A DNA stretch of 64,000 nucleotides from Nonomuraea angiospora. Its GTDB lineage: Bacteria > Actinomycetota > Actinomycetes > Streptosporangiales > Streptosporangiaceae. A model generated the notes under the pieces. It saw nothing but the letters and a program-made list of their open reading frames with translations, was not told the DNA's origin and searched no databases. This document shows positions 18,601 through 26,351 of the stretch, piece by piece. The DNA is taken from positions 12,524,001-12,588,000 of the forward strand of contig NZ_JADBEK010000001.1 in assembly GCF_014873145.1 (NCBI RefSeq). Direction: 5' to 3'. The position numbers were made by a program, and so were the translations under genes. Each line of letters starts with the position of its first letter. Position 1 is the stretch's first letter.

Positions 18601-18701
18601 ACCGTGCTTTGCCGGGGGAACGCATTCTGCGGTCCCAGAGATAAGTGAATGGCGGTCAGGGCAGGTTCGCTCAGGTGCGTCTGCTGATGGCGTGGCATCA
18701 T
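15615..18701 (-). CDS. Nonribosomal peptide synthetase, A-PCP-thioester reductase
   Basis: 1028 residues. Adenylation domain with [12 protein letters not shown] (A3, Cys at the usual Gly), NTFGPTE (A5), YRTGDLARV (A7), [11 protein letters not shown] (A8) and NRNGKADRK (A10). The carrier motif YGGTSL gives Ser590. A terminal-reductase domain follows from ~650 with NAD(P)-binding GATGFVG (656-662) and YNRSK (Tyr819, Lys823). Specificity residues by eye are D-S-W-D-L-G-T-I-G-K; not recognised. There is no condensation domain, so the layout resembles Lys2-type carboxylate reductases or a release module. The product would be an aldehyde, further reducible to an alcohol. The start is one of two adjacent ATGs (18701 or 18698). 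First gene of the eight-gene operon. Confidence 0.94.
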   Translation of the reverse strand: MMPRHQQTHLSEPALTAIHLSLGPQNAFPRQSTVLDLFRAQKENAPDRPAVRYRDTTMSYAELDAAADVTANRLIRAGVPPRQLIPVLAADGPEFPTALFGVLKTGSAFVPLDPAWPIDRLGAILAELSPPAIVASPATVETITELDSVLPTVIVDCAEQPYDPADRTPAPADRAPGPEDLIYGFYTSGSTGTPKCALNHHRGLVNRLTTMSRRFGDGAGHVTLQNSRSTFDSSMWQVLWPLVSGGQVVLPHRDGILDLEETAMTIGRYGVTMTDFVPSVLAAFVSLLEAREDLREAASSLRRMLIGGEAAGPGVVHRLRALLPGLKVTNTFGPTECSIGSVFHDVTDADLDRIPLGRPIDNTAAIVLDDDLRPVPVNTPGELYLGGECIGAGYLNDPERTARVFVANPFPQIPGEQLYRTGDLARVGEDGLLYFIGRLDEQVKLGGVRVELGDVASALADHPLVGSAVAVVLGEAPASTLVCCVTPRSPDDPPSAEQLRAYAAEKLPAEQVPHKIVALEALPLNRNGKADRKALAALIVTESAWQEEPDEHIEPPANPMEELVCSAWREVLEREQVSVVVPFSDYGGTSLIAYRLTTAVSRRLGRPVRPRDLLVASTVRAQAARLTKGIDDDSAELAYIKHDLAWRPPQTLLLTGATGFVGAHIFAELLMHSNAELICLVRCSDPPDGARRLTEVLEQYGLTSAWQLLPMALKTGRVEVVPGDLGSELLGLPQWRFDAIASAVSGVVNAAGAVNFLSGYLDHRPANVLGVQELIKLASGGARVHALSTLSIFPPAGRAAPRITEDQLPEADQVAADGYNRSKYVAESLLADARRQGVSSVVYRLGEVWPHQATGVANPDSLAHNLLYACARTGCVFPTEAETDVTPVDVVGQFVARAATGDIKVPDGAMHVLWPARLRFAEAFGVLADRCGLDRVGYAQFHDRLEAIAEPDERLAGLRLLLPPPTGDCDAAPAEFDQLFTDGSRHFDARRFSRHAASLARPVADGLRTLDRYLGELTDIPAFVPQER

Positions 18702-19053
18702 GCTCCCATAGTCTCGGCCGGCAACAGATCCTCGTGTCAGGCAGATCGGTCACTATTCAAGTCTGCGAGTTCCAGGTAGCAAGGGCCGGCCCGCGGCGAG
18801 AAGTGTTCGCCGTTTTTCGGCGGCCGTTAATGGGTGGCTACGTATCGCGCAAAATTGCCGGGCTCGGGCGAATGCGCGCTGATATTTCTTCGCATTACCG
18901 CGGCAGCGGCTTCGCCGGCATCGGCCGGCTGATCAGGTGTCGGAACCGGCTGTCTCGGTCTTGACGACATGCGCGGCGATCCGCGGCCCGGACCGCACCG
19001 GCGCCGTCACGCCCGCCGGTGATGGCTTCGAAAAAGCGGCGACTCCTTGGCGA

Positions 19054-19116
19054 TCAGCTCGCCGACGTGCCGAAACATGGGTGCTGAGCTGGGGCATCGT
19101 GAAGCCGGGTGAACAC
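19054..19116 (-). CDS. Possible 20-residue small ORF or leader peptide
   Basis: GTG start at 19116 with a strong GGGAGG ribosome site six bases upstream and dyads a further ~35 bases upstream. The peptide is VFTRLHDAPAQHPCFGTSAS, then stop. It may be a leader peptide or the remains of a longer gene; a second short frame starting at an internal ATG also exists. The evidence is the ribosome site only, so confidence is low. Confidence 0.25.
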   Translation of the reverse strand: MFTRLHDAPAQHPCFGTSAS

Positions 19117-19147
19117 GTGATCCTCCCTTCGGTGGACATCCGAGGGC

Positions 19148-19175
19148 TACCGGATAACCGGTATTAGGCGTCTAA
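19148..19175. promoter_or_regulatory. Two adjacent dyads in the divergent biosynthetic promoter region
   Basis: TACCGGATAACCGGTA (19148-19163) is a perfect inverted repeat with a four-base spacer. It is followed directly by TTAGGCGTCTAA (19164-19175), a near-palindrome. They lie upstream of the small ORF at 19116 on the minus strand and are likely transcription-factor sites for the NRPS operon or the region as a whole. Confidence 0.5.
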
Positions 19176-19590
19176 CGGGTTACTCACATACTGGAACACG
19201 TGGCGCGGATTCGCAACCCCGGGTGCCGCCACAGCCGGTGCGGCCCGGCGCGCAGGGCGTTATGGCCTGCGGAAATGAGGGATTGCCTGCGGCGCGAAAA
19301 GGCTTCGGCGGCGGCCTGTCAAACGGCGGGTCAGGCGAGCGCGGCACGGAGCGGGCCAGAGAGGCATACCCGGCCATACCCGAGCCGGCACCCGCCAATC
19401 ATGGAAGCGTTCTCCACGACCGGCCGCGACATTCTTCGATGACATATCCGCTGGCTGCATGAGTATGGCAGGCCAAATTCTAGATCATTGGCAGATTGGG
19501 TGTGAATGCGCGCGGTCCGTGGGTAGGGCGGTGGCGGTCGGCATATGGAGTGCCGACATCGCCCCCGTCCACCAGTGTTAGGGGAAGGCT

Positions 19591-20736
19591 GTGCGGCAGG
19601 CCAATGGCAACGCACGTGTCGGATTATTTCAATCGGGCGGACTTTCCGCCCTCGCCGTCGGGGTCTGGCTACACGAACGGTCCACTCCGGTGCGGCACTA
19701 TATCGCCGACATTGGTCAATCGGAGCGCGCGGAGATGGACGCGCTCGCTTCTTCGCTGCGCGGATCCGGGGACGAGGTCGTCGTCATTGATCTACGGCCG
19801 TCGATGGCCGCCGTGGCGTCGGATCTGCTGCGGTACCGGGCCCGCCACGACGGCGGCTACTGGAACACGACCGGTGCGGCCCGCTTCGTGCTCGTCAGCG
19901 AGCTCGCGCCGCTGATGCGGGCCGACGGCTGCCAGACGCTCGCGCACGGCTGCGTCGGCGGGGGCAACGACCAGCGCCGCTTCGCGCGTTACGGCGGCCA
20001 GGTCGCACCGGGGCTGTCCGTCATCGAGCCGTGGACGGATCCGCAGGCGCTCGAACGCTTCCCCGATCGCGAGGCCATGCTCGCGGCCGTCACGGAGCGC
20101 GGGCTGCCGCTCGACCCGGGCAGCGGCGCCGAGTGGTCCACCGACGCCAACCTCGCCGGCATCTCGCACGAGTCGGCCGAGCTGGAAGACCTCGAAACGC
20201 CGGTCACCCGGCTCCGGCCGCGATGGAGCAACTGGCCCGGGCAGGGCCCGGCCGAGCCCGAGACCGTCACGGTCACCTTCCTCGACGGACGGGTCGCCGA
20301 CGTCAACGGCAGCGGCCCCGAGCCGCTCGCGTGGATGACGCTGGCCAACGAGATCGGCGCACGGCACGGCGTCTGGCTGCGCGACGTGGTCGAGCGGCGC
20401 ATCATCGGCACGGTCTGCCGGGGCATCTACGAGGCGCCCGGCCTGGAGCTGCTCGAACGCGCGTGGACCCGCATCCTGCAGGCCAGCCTCGATGCGGCGG
20501 GCCGCGAACTCTACGATCGGCTGGCCGCCGTCCTGGGCGCCGCGATGTACGAGGCGCGCTGGCTCGAACCCGCCGCGCACGCCGCGCGGCACGGGATCGA
20601 CCGGCTCGTCGGCGACGTCGGCGGCAGCGTGACCCTGTCCGTCCACCGGGGCCTCGTCCAGGTCGAGCGGATGAAGGTCGCCGGTCCTGTGGTGCAGCAG
20701 ACCCGGTTCGGCTCGGGCGGAAACCGTTGGAGCTAA
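19591..20736 (+). CDS. Argininosuccinate synthase-like enzyme of the biosynthetic locus
   Basis: 381 residues. The order of motifs follows ArgG: an N-terminal nucleotide loop (VGLFQSGGLS at about 10-19), then LAHGCVGGGNDQRRFARYG, matching the citrulline/aspartate site pattern HGCTGKGNDQxRF, then SVIEPWTDP and STDANLAGISHESAELED. ArgG adenylates a ureido oxygen and adds aspartate. The canonical SGGLDTS is here SGGLSAL, so the Asp, Thr and Ser of the pyrophosphate loop are changed; activity on a different substrate, or altered catalysis, is likely. GTG start. First gene of a three-gene operon, and an aspartate kinase sits in the facing operon. No ArgH-like lyase is visible in the window. Confidence 0.82.
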   Translation: MRQANGNARVGLFQSGGLSALAVGVWLHERSTPVRHYIADIGQSERAEMDALASSLRGSGDEVVVIDLRPSMAAVASDLLRYRARHDGGYWNTTGAARFVLVSELAPLMRADGCQTLAHGCVGGGNDQRRFARYGGQVAPGLSVIEPWTDPQALERFPDREAMLAAVTERGLPLDPGSGAEWSTDANLAGISHESAELEDLETPVTRLRPRWSNWPGQGPAEPETVTVTFLDGRVADVNGSGPEPLAWMTLANEIGARHGVWLRDVVERRIIGTVCRGIYEAPGLELLERAWTRILQASLDAAGRELYDRLAAVLGAAMYEARWLEPAAHAARHGIDRLVGDVGGSVTLSVHRGLVQVERMKVAGPVVQQTRFGSGGNRWS

Positions 20737-20766
20737 ACAGTCGCCGTTCAGGCGCGAAAGGAGGAA

Positions 20767-21753
20767 GTGATGCATGAACGTCGATTCGGCCGGTTGGGCT
20801 GGATGGTCGGCGACGTGGGTTGCGGGATGTGGGGCATAGCCGGCGGCGAGGGCGGATGGACCGGCGCCGACGACGAGACCGGTGACACCGCGCTGGACGA
20901 AGCCGTGCGGCTCGGGTGCGACTATTTCGACACCGCCTGGATCTACGGCCGCGGACACAGCGAAAGGATGCTCGGGCAGCTGGTGAAGCGGCACCCGGAT
21001 CGCCGCCTCTACCTCGCGACCAAGCCCCCGCCGAAGGACCGCGCCTGGCCGTCCACCCGCGACTCCAAACTGTCGGAGGTGTACCCGCCCGATCATCTCT
21101 GGGAATACCTGCACCGCAGCCTCGAAGGGCTGGGCACCCGGTCCGTCGACCTGTTCCAGTTCCACGTCTGGGAGGACGCCTGGGCACACGACGCGGCCTG
21201 GCAGGACGCCGTCATCGAGATGAAGGAACGCGGGCTGATCAAGGGCGTCGGCATCAGCGTCAACCGATGGGAACCCTGGAACGTCCTGGAGACCCTGAAG
21301 ACCGGGCTGATCGACGCCGTACAGGTCATCTACAACATCTTCGACCAGGCACCCGAGGACGAGCTGTTCCCGGCCTGTCGCGAGCTGGACGTCGCGGTGA
21401 TCGCACGGGTGCCCTTCGACGAAGGCACGCTGACCGGCACCCTCACCCGCGAGACCCGCTGGCCCGAAGGCGACTGGCGCAACACCTACTTCGTGCCGGA
21501 GAACCTCGTGGCGAGCGTGGAGCGCGCCGAACGGCTGGCGCGGATCGTGCCCGAGGGCATGACCATGCCCGAACTCGCGCTGCGCTTCATCCTCCAGAAC
21601 CCCGACGTCACCACCGTGATCCCCGGCATGCGCAAGCCGGCACACGTACGGGCCAACCTCGCCGCCAGCGACGCCGAACCACTGAGCGAAGAGCTGATGG
21701 CGCAGTTGCGCGAACATCGCTGGGACCGCCGGCCCACGGAGTGGTCGCAATGA
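20767..21753 (+). CDS. Aldo/keto reductase
   Basis: 328 residues with the family tetrad visible: Asp54 and Tyr59 in FDTAWIYGRG, Lys85 in LATKPPP and His122 in FQFHVW. The barrel continues with KGVGISVN, IYNIFDQ and a C-terminal VTTVIPGMRKPAHVRANL. NADPH-dependent reduction of a carbonyl is the family reaction. In this locus a natural substrate would be the aldehyde released by the NRPS reductase domain (inference). A ribosome site AAAGGAGG precedes the ATG, and the stop overlaps the sulfotransferase start (ATGA). Confidence 0.9.
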   Translation: MMHERRFGRLGWMVGDVGCGMWGIAGGEGGWTGADDETGDTALDEAVRLGCDYFDTAWIYGRGHSERMLGQLVKRHPDRRLYLATKPPPKDRAWPSTRDSKLSEVYPPDHLWEYLHRSLEGLGTRSVDLFQFHVWEDAWAHDAAWQDAVIEMKERGLIKGVGISVNRWEPWNVLETLKTGLIDAVQVIYNIFDQAPEDELFPACRELDVAVIARVPFDEGTLTGTLTRETRWPEGDWRNTYFVPENLVASVERAERLARIVPEGMTMPELALRFILQNPDVTTVIPGMRKPAHVRANLAASDAEPLSEELMAQLREHRWDRRPTEWSQ

Positions 21754-22478
21754 GCGCCGCGCCGAAGCCCATCCTGCTGTGGGCCGTGCCCCGGTCGCGC
21801 TCCACCGCGTTCCTGCGCATCATGCTCGAACGCGGCGATCTCGAAGTGGTCCACGAGCCGTTCTCCTACCTCCAGGTGGACGGCCACTTCGAGCTCACGG
21901 GCCGGCGCGCCACGTCGGCGGTCGAACTGCTCGGCATGATGCTCGAGGTCAACGCCGACGGGCGCCGGGTGTTCGCCAAGGACACCTCCGACTACACGTA
22001 CACGCCGCTGCTCGAGGACGAGCGCCTGTTCACCGACGTCATCAACACCTTCATGATCCGGGAGCCGCGCAGCGCGATAGCCTCGCACTACGCCATGAAC
22101 CCCGAGGCCACCCTGGACGAGTACGGCTTCGAATACCTGCACGCCATCTTCGACGCCGTGCGGTCGGCCACCGGCGAGGTCCCCCTAGTGATCGACGGTG
22201 ACGATCTCGTGGCCAACCCGGAGGCGACGGTCCGGGCCTACTGCGAGCGGGTCGGGCTCGAGTTCGTGCCCGAGGCGATGCGCTGGGATCCCGGTCAGCA
22301 AACGAACTGGCAGCGTACGGACCGGTGGCACGCGGAGGTGGCCGAGAGCAGCGGGCTGGTGGCCAAGGCGTCCGGGCACCGCGAGACGCCCGACACCAAC
22401 GAGCACCTGCGCCGCGTCGCCGAGCACCACCAGCCGTTCTACGACGCGCTCGCGCGCCACCGCCTCTGTCCCGGCTGA
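21750..22478 (+). CDS. Sulfotransferase-family protein
   Basis: 242 residues. The N-terminal PAPS loop is LLWAVPRSRSTAFLR (5'-phosphosulfate site, residues 9-23), followed by the 3'-phosphate segment FMIREPRSAIASHY and a C-terminal catalytic region rich in His. Such proteins transfer sulfate from PAPS to hydroxyl or amino groups. Its ATG overlaps the aldo/keto reductase stop. Together with cysD-cysNC (4128-5018 and 2296-4128), this suggests sulfation of the locus product. Members of this family also include enzymes of unknown acceptor, so the substrate is open. Confidence 0.8.
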   Translation: MSAAPKPILLWAVPRSRSTAFLRIMLERGDLEVVHEPFSYLQVDGHFELTGRRATSAVELLGMMLEVNADGRRVFAKDTSDYTYTPLLEDERLFTDVINTFMIREPRSAIASHYAMNPEATLDEYGFEYLHAIFDAVRSATGEVPLVIDGDDLVANPEATVRAYCERVGLEFVPEAMRWDPGQQTNWQRTDRWHAEVAESSGLVAKASGHRETPDTNEHLRRVAEHHQPFYDALARHRLCPG

Positions 22479-22583
22479 CCGGCGGGGTTGTACGACCATG
22501 CCCGAAGGCCCGATCGCGTAGCCTGCCCGAGGGCGGGTGTGCCCGCCTCACGCTGACGCTTTGCGCGCGGTTCCGGGGAGGGC

Positions 22584-22742
22584 GATGTCCGCCGAGCTCC
22601 TGGCCCGGGTCCAGGTGCTGCTGCGGGGGAGGCAGGCGACGCCGCGGGCCTCCGTGCTGCGACATGGCGACCTCGTACTGGACGAGATCGTCTACCAGGC
22701 GTGGCGCGGCGAGCGGCGGCTGGAGGTGACCCCGGCGGAATC
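22584..22742 (+). pseudogene. Remnant of an OmpR-type response regulator
   Basis: From the ATG at 22584 the frame reads LLARVQVLLRG, then SVLRHGDLVLD and RRLEVTPAE, the linker and first strands of an OmpR/PhoB winged-helix domain. The receiver domain is absent upstream, and the sequence breaks off before the recognition helix, where it runs into an unrelated fragment. It is non-functional as seen. Confidence 0.55.
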
Positions 22743-22745
22743 GGC

Positions 22746-22829
22746 CCGGCATCGCTCTCCATCACCGGCACCGACCTCCTCATCGACGGCGGCCAGGCCG
22801 CCTGGCTGCGCTGGCACCGGCCCAGGTAA
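22746..22829 (+). pseudogene. C-terminal remnant of a short-chain dehydrogenase
   Basis: Twenty-seven codons ending in TAA at 22829 read ASLSITGTDLLIDGGQAAW and on to the stop; ITGTDLLIDGG is the near-universal C-terminal signature of SDR enzymes. It is joined directly, in another frame, to the response-regulator fragment before it. The following ~170 bp (22830-22999) contain nothing I can identify. Confidence 0.6.
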
Positions 22830-22999
22830 CCGCCCTGCGCGGTGCGTGCGGCGACTCGGCTGGGACGCCCACCTCAGCTCCTGCTCATGTTGGTCACCGG
22901 CGACGGGAACCTCGTCAGGAACGTGCCCAAGCCCCTCCTCAAGGTGCCGCATGACGCTACGGTCCAGGCCGGCGCGGGCCTCTGACCTCCTTCCCGGAG

Positions 23000-23902
23000 T
23001 CAGGGACTCTGCCGCCCGGCCGGGCCGCCGAGCTGAGCATGAGCGGCCGATCGGCTACGCCGCCGGTACTCGGTGGGCGTCAGCCCGACCAGCGCCCGGA
23101 AGCGGCGGGCGAAGTACGTCGGGTCGTCCCAGCCGACGGCGGCGCCGACCCGGGCAGTCGGCAGGGTCGAGTGCGCCAGTAACGTGGCGGCGCGCTCGGC
23201 CCGCAGCCGGGCCAGGAAGCCGAGCGGCGTCAGCCCGACGTACTGCCTGAACAGCCGCCCGAGATAGGCGGGATCCAGGTTGACCGACCGGGCGAGCTCG
23301 TCCAGCCGCCACGGATCGGCGGGCGCGGCCTCCAGCCGGGCGATGACGGCGGCGACGGCGGGGTGGATGGCGGACTCGGGCGTCTGCCACTCGGAATCGC
23401 GGCCGTCGGCCAGGACGCCGAGCACGGTGACCAGCCGGCCCAGCACCCGGCCCGGCCGGCTCCGATCGGCGGCCAGGTCCCGTTCGAGCAGGCCGATCTC
23501 CGCGATGGCCTCGTCGGCGGCGGCCGGATCGACGGTCGTGACCGCCACGCCGTGCGTACCGGAGGCCACCGGATCGGTCCACAGCATCCGGCGCAGCATC
23601 GGGATGTCGTACAGCGCCGCCAGTTCGCCCCGCAGTGCCTGGGCGGACAGGCAGCAGTTCGCGACGGTCAGGCCGGTGCAGTCGCGGAACCCGTGCCAGG
23701 CGCCGGGACGGAGCACGATGACCTGCCCCTGCCGCAGCGGGCGCGCGCCCTGGCTGGTCAGGTGCCGGCCGTCGCCGGCTCCGATCACGGCGATCTCGAG
23801 GAAGTCGTGCGCGTGCGGCTCGATGTCGGGGTTCAGGTGGTGGACACCTGCCAGGACCGGGCCCCCGGCGAACAGCGCGTGCTCGTGCAGCATGGCAGGC
23901 AT
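23000..23902 (-). CDS. AraC-family transcriptional regulator with cupin sensor domain
   Basis: 300 residues. The N-terminal cupin contains PHAHDFLEIAVIG and GQVIVLRPGAWHGF; the C-terminal pair of helix-turn-helix motifs runs from WRLDELARSVNLDPAYLGRLFRQYVG to VGWDDPTYFARRFRALVGLTPTEYRRR. It is divergent from the dioxygenase gene 101 bp away, an arrangement common for AraC proteins that control a phytanoyl-CoA dioxygenase-like gene. The ATG at 23902 or the one three codons in could be the start. Confidence 0.9.
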   Translation of the reverse strand: MPAMLHEHALFAGGPVLAGVHHLNPDIEPHAHDFLEIAVIGAGDGRHLTSQGARPLRQGQVIVLRPGAWHGFRDCTGLTVANCCLSAQALRGELAALYDIPMLRRMLWTDPVASGTHGVAVTTVDPAAADEAIAEIGLLERDLAADRSRPGRVLGRLVTVLGVLADGRDSEWQTPESAIHPAVAAVIARLEAAPADPWRLDELARSVNLDPAYLGRLFRQYVGLTPLGFLARLRAERAATLLAHSTLPTARVGAAVGWDDPTYFARRFRALVGLTPTEYRRRSRSAAHAQLGGPAGRQSP

Positions 23903-24003
23903 GTCGGGATCGTACGGCTAATCGCCGGGATCGGCCTAGTCCTGAACGGCACCTCTCGACGAGGCTTGCGGTATCCCAACAGCAAGAACCCTGGAGGTCA
24001 GCG

Positions 24004-24795
24004 ATGGCAACGCCCACGACCGAGCAGTTCGTCAGCGACGTCGGCGCCGATGGCCGGGTGCCGGACGAGCTGGTGGCGGCCTACCGCGAACACGGTTTCG
24101 TCCGAGTACGTGGCGTGCTCGAGCCCGGCCAGGTCGAGCGATTCCGGGCCGGCGCCCAGGCGTTCCTGGAGGCGCACCGCGCGGAGAGCCTGGAGAAGCA
24201 GGGCACCTTCAGCCAGCTCGTCAACGTCTGGCAACGCGACCAGACGCTGCGGGAGCTCACGTTCGACCCGCGGATCGGCCGGATCGCCGAACAGCTGGCC
24301 GGGTTCTCGCTGCGGCTCTGGCACGACCAGATGCTGGTCAAGGAGCCGCACAACAACGCCGCCACGGAGTTCCACCAGGATCGTCCGTACTGGCCGCACA
24401 CGGGGGACCGGCTCCCGCTGTCGGCGTGGATAGCGCTGGTCGACGTTCCCCCGGAGCGGGGCTGCATGACCTTCCTCCCCGGCACCCAGGACCGCACCGG
24501 CCTGCGTCCGCAGGACCTTCACGAAGAGGATGACCTGTTCGAGGTGGACCCGTCCCTGCGCTGGATCCCCCGCGTCACCGTGCCGCTCCGCGCGGGCGAC
24601 TGCACGTTCCACAGCGGCTTCACCGGCCACATGGCGCTGCCCAACCGCACCGACCTGGCCCGGCTCGCGCACGTCACCATCTACATGGACGAGGCGACCC
24701 GCTACAGCGGGGACGGGCACGTCGTGACGGATCCTCTCGGACTCGCCGCAGGCGACAGGTTGGACGGCGACACCTTCCCCCGCCCCTGGGCTTAG
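24004..24795 (+). CDS. Phytanoyl-CoA dioxygenase family (Fe(II)/2-oxoglutarate) oxygenase
   Basis: 263 residues. The iron ligands His124 and Asp126 are in EFHQDRPYW, and the distal His is in TFHSGFTGHMA (203 or 209). The PhyH-family N-terminus YREHGFVRVRGVLEPGQVERFR is present, as is the conserved GCMTFLPGTQ before the distal site. It hydroxylates an unknown substrate using 2-oxoglutarate and O2. A GGAGG ribosome site precedes the ATG. It lies close to the biosynthetic locus but is paired with the AraC gene, so membership of the cluster is uncertain. Confidence 0.88.
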   Translation: MATPTTEQFVSDVGADGRVPDELVAAYREHGFVRVRGVLEPGQVERFRAGAQAFLEAHRAESLEKQGTFSQLVNVWQRDQTLRELTFDPRIGRIAEQLAGFSLRLWHDQMLVKEPHNNAATEFHQDRPYWPHTGDRLPLSAWIALVDVPPERGCMTFLPGTQDRTGLRPQDLHEEDDLFEVDPSLRWIPRVTVPLRAGDCTFHSGFTGHMALPNRTDLARLAHVTIYMDEATRYSGDGHVVTDPLGLAAGDRLDGDTFPRPWA

Positions 24796-24826
24796 CGGGC
24801 CGGCGCCGGCGCGATCCCGGGCGCGC

Positions 24827-25022
24827 GGCACCTGGCGCCGAAGCCCAGCGAAACCGGTGCCGGTGGGCGGGGTGTGGTGCCTCGCGCTGATGCCCGTCGG
24901 GACGGGTGTCGTTGGTCCGGGTGAGGCACCTCGCGCTGATGCCCGTCGGGGCCGGCGCCGTTGGTCCGAGCGCGGCACATCGCGCCGAAGCCTGCCGGGA
25001 CGGGTGCCGGTGGTCGGGGTGT
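24827..25022. repeat. Tandem array of four 49-bp units
   Basis: Units at 24827-24875, 24876-24924, 24925-24973 and 24974-25022 are exactly 49 bp each and share the skeleton GGCACCTCGCGC...GGTGCCGTTGGTCC. Unit length not divisible by three and mixed substitutions argue against coding. It starts 31 bp after the dioxygenase stop. Confidence 0.85.
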
Positions 25023-25087
25023 GGGGCCGCTGCACCGGTGCGGCGCCCGGGATTGCGCTTCGGTCACCGGGCGTCACACTGGTCGTC

Positions 25088-26188
25088 ATGATGCGATCTT
25101 GCGCGGTCATGGTCCTCCTGGGACTGGTGGCCGGTACCGCAGTGATCTCCTTCATCGTGTGGCCGGGCTGGGCGACGGTGCTGCCGCTCGCCGTGATCAT
25201 CGGCCTCGGCCGGCTCCTGCCGCCGATCTGGAAGTGGTGGCGGATACGCAAGCTCGCCACCACGGCCGACTCCCTGCGCACCCGCTCCCAGGCCGACCCT
25301 GAGCGCCACCTCCCTCAGCTGGCCGCCGCCCTGGACCAGCACGCCAGGGCCCTGCTCGGCACGGGCCGGGTCGAACAGGCGCTGAAGGTGAGCGCCGAAC
25401 GGATCGGGCATCATCGCAGCCTGCTGGACAGGGCCCCCGACCGCCGCCGCGAGCACCTCGACGACTTCGCCGACGCACTCGACGCGCACCAGGTCATGCT
25501 CCAGCTGGCCGGACGGCCCCAGGAGGCCCTCGAGGTGAACGCCGAGGCTCTGCGGATCCGCAAGGAGGGCCTCGGACAGTGGCGCGGAGGTCCCGACCAC
25601 GAGCGTGACGTGGCCATGACCCTCGCCACCCGAGCCGGCCTGCTCACCGTCGCCGAGCGGCACGACGAGGCCCTGGCCACGAGCCAGGAGGCCCTGGCGG
25701 CGTTACGTACGATCAGCGCGCGCGACGACCACCGCCACCTGCCCGCCCTGGCCGGCGTCCTGGACATCCGCGCCACCTGCGAGCTCGCCGCCGGTCGAGA
25801 GCAGGACGCGCTCATGGACGCGCAGGAGGCGGTCGAGTGCTGCGAGCGGCTGATCAACCTGTACCGGGGTGAGTATCTTCACCTCCTGGCACGCGTCACC
25901 GGCACCCGCGCGAAGATTCTGTGCCGGACGGATCCCGACGAGGCGATCTCCAGCAGTGGTCGGATGGTCCAGGTGACGCAGTCAGCGGCCAGGCAGGACG
26001 CCCTGGCCTACACCCCGGCGCTGCTCTCGGCGCTCACGGCACACGCGCTCGTGCTGAGCGCCGCCGGTCGGACGCGCGACGGCCGCCGCTTCGCGCGCAA
26101 GGCGATCTCCCTGTCCCGCCGTACGGTTCCCGAGCTGCTCGTCCAGACGCGCCAGCAGCTGACCGGCCCTGGAGAGCTCGCCGCGTGA
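25088..26188 (+). CDS. Membrane-anchored tetratricopeptide-repeat protein
   Basis: 366 residues from the ATG at 25088. Two hydrophobic segments near the N-terminus (CAVMVLLGLVAGTAVISFIV and TVLPLAVIIGLGRLL) anchor it, followed by a cytoplasmic array of helical pairs with TPR character: repeats of AxxLxxxGRxEQALxxxxEAL, e.g. LAGRPQEALEVNAEALRIRKEG and RHDEALATSQEALAALR. It is likely a scaffold of unknown partner. A longer frame back to 24857 runs through the 49-bp repeats and is not credible. Confidence 0.7.
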   Translation: MMRSCAVMVLLGLVAGTAVISFIVWPGWATVLPLAVIIGLGRLLPPIWKWWRIRKLATTADSLRTRSQADPERHLPQLAAALDQHARALLGTGRVEQALKVSAERIGHHRSLLDRAPDRRREHLDDFADALDAHQVMLQLAGRPQEALEVNAEALRIRKEGLGQWRGGPDHERDVAMTLATRAGLLTVAERHDEALATSQEALAALRTISARDDHRHLPALAGVLDIRATCELAAGREQDALMDAQEAVECCERLINLYRGEYLHLLARVTGTRAKILCRTDPDEAISSSGRMVQVTQSAARQDALAYTPALLSALTAHALVLSAAGRTRDGRRFARKAISLSRRTVPELLVQTRQQLTGPGELAA

Positions 26189-26210
26189 TCGTGCACCGCC
26201 CGTTCCTGAA

Positions 26211-26226
26211 GCCGGCGTAGGCCGGC
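26211..26226 (+). terminator. Hairpin after the TPR gene
   Basis: GCCGGC-GTAG-GCCGGC, a perfect six-pair stem with a four-base loop, 23 bases after the stop. No T-run follows. Confidence 0.45.
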
Positions 26227-26351
26227 GAGACAACGAAACGATCAACGTCGAGTCGGGCGGCAAGAGCGATCGATAGGCTCCCCCGGTCCGCGCCTGGCCG
26301 CCGGTGGAGTGACGGGGGTCCGGTCCGATGGTCCTGGAACGGGAGCGCCAA

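Larger units (their letters stand above)
18702..19590. other. Long divergent control region of the biosynthetic locus
   Basis: 889 bp between the NRPS operon (minus) and the ArgG-like operon (plus), patchily more AT-rich than its surroundings. Apart from one tiny frame with a good ribosome site (19054-19116) and two adjacent dyads (19148-19175), I see no gene. Two stretches, around 18780-18900 and 19440-19500, look like promoter-rich DNA facing outward in each direction. Confidence 0.5.

Noticed and set aside
24857..25087. N-terminal extension of the TPR protein
   Set aside because: It reads through the 49-bp repeat array; membrane segments begin right after the ATG at 25088.
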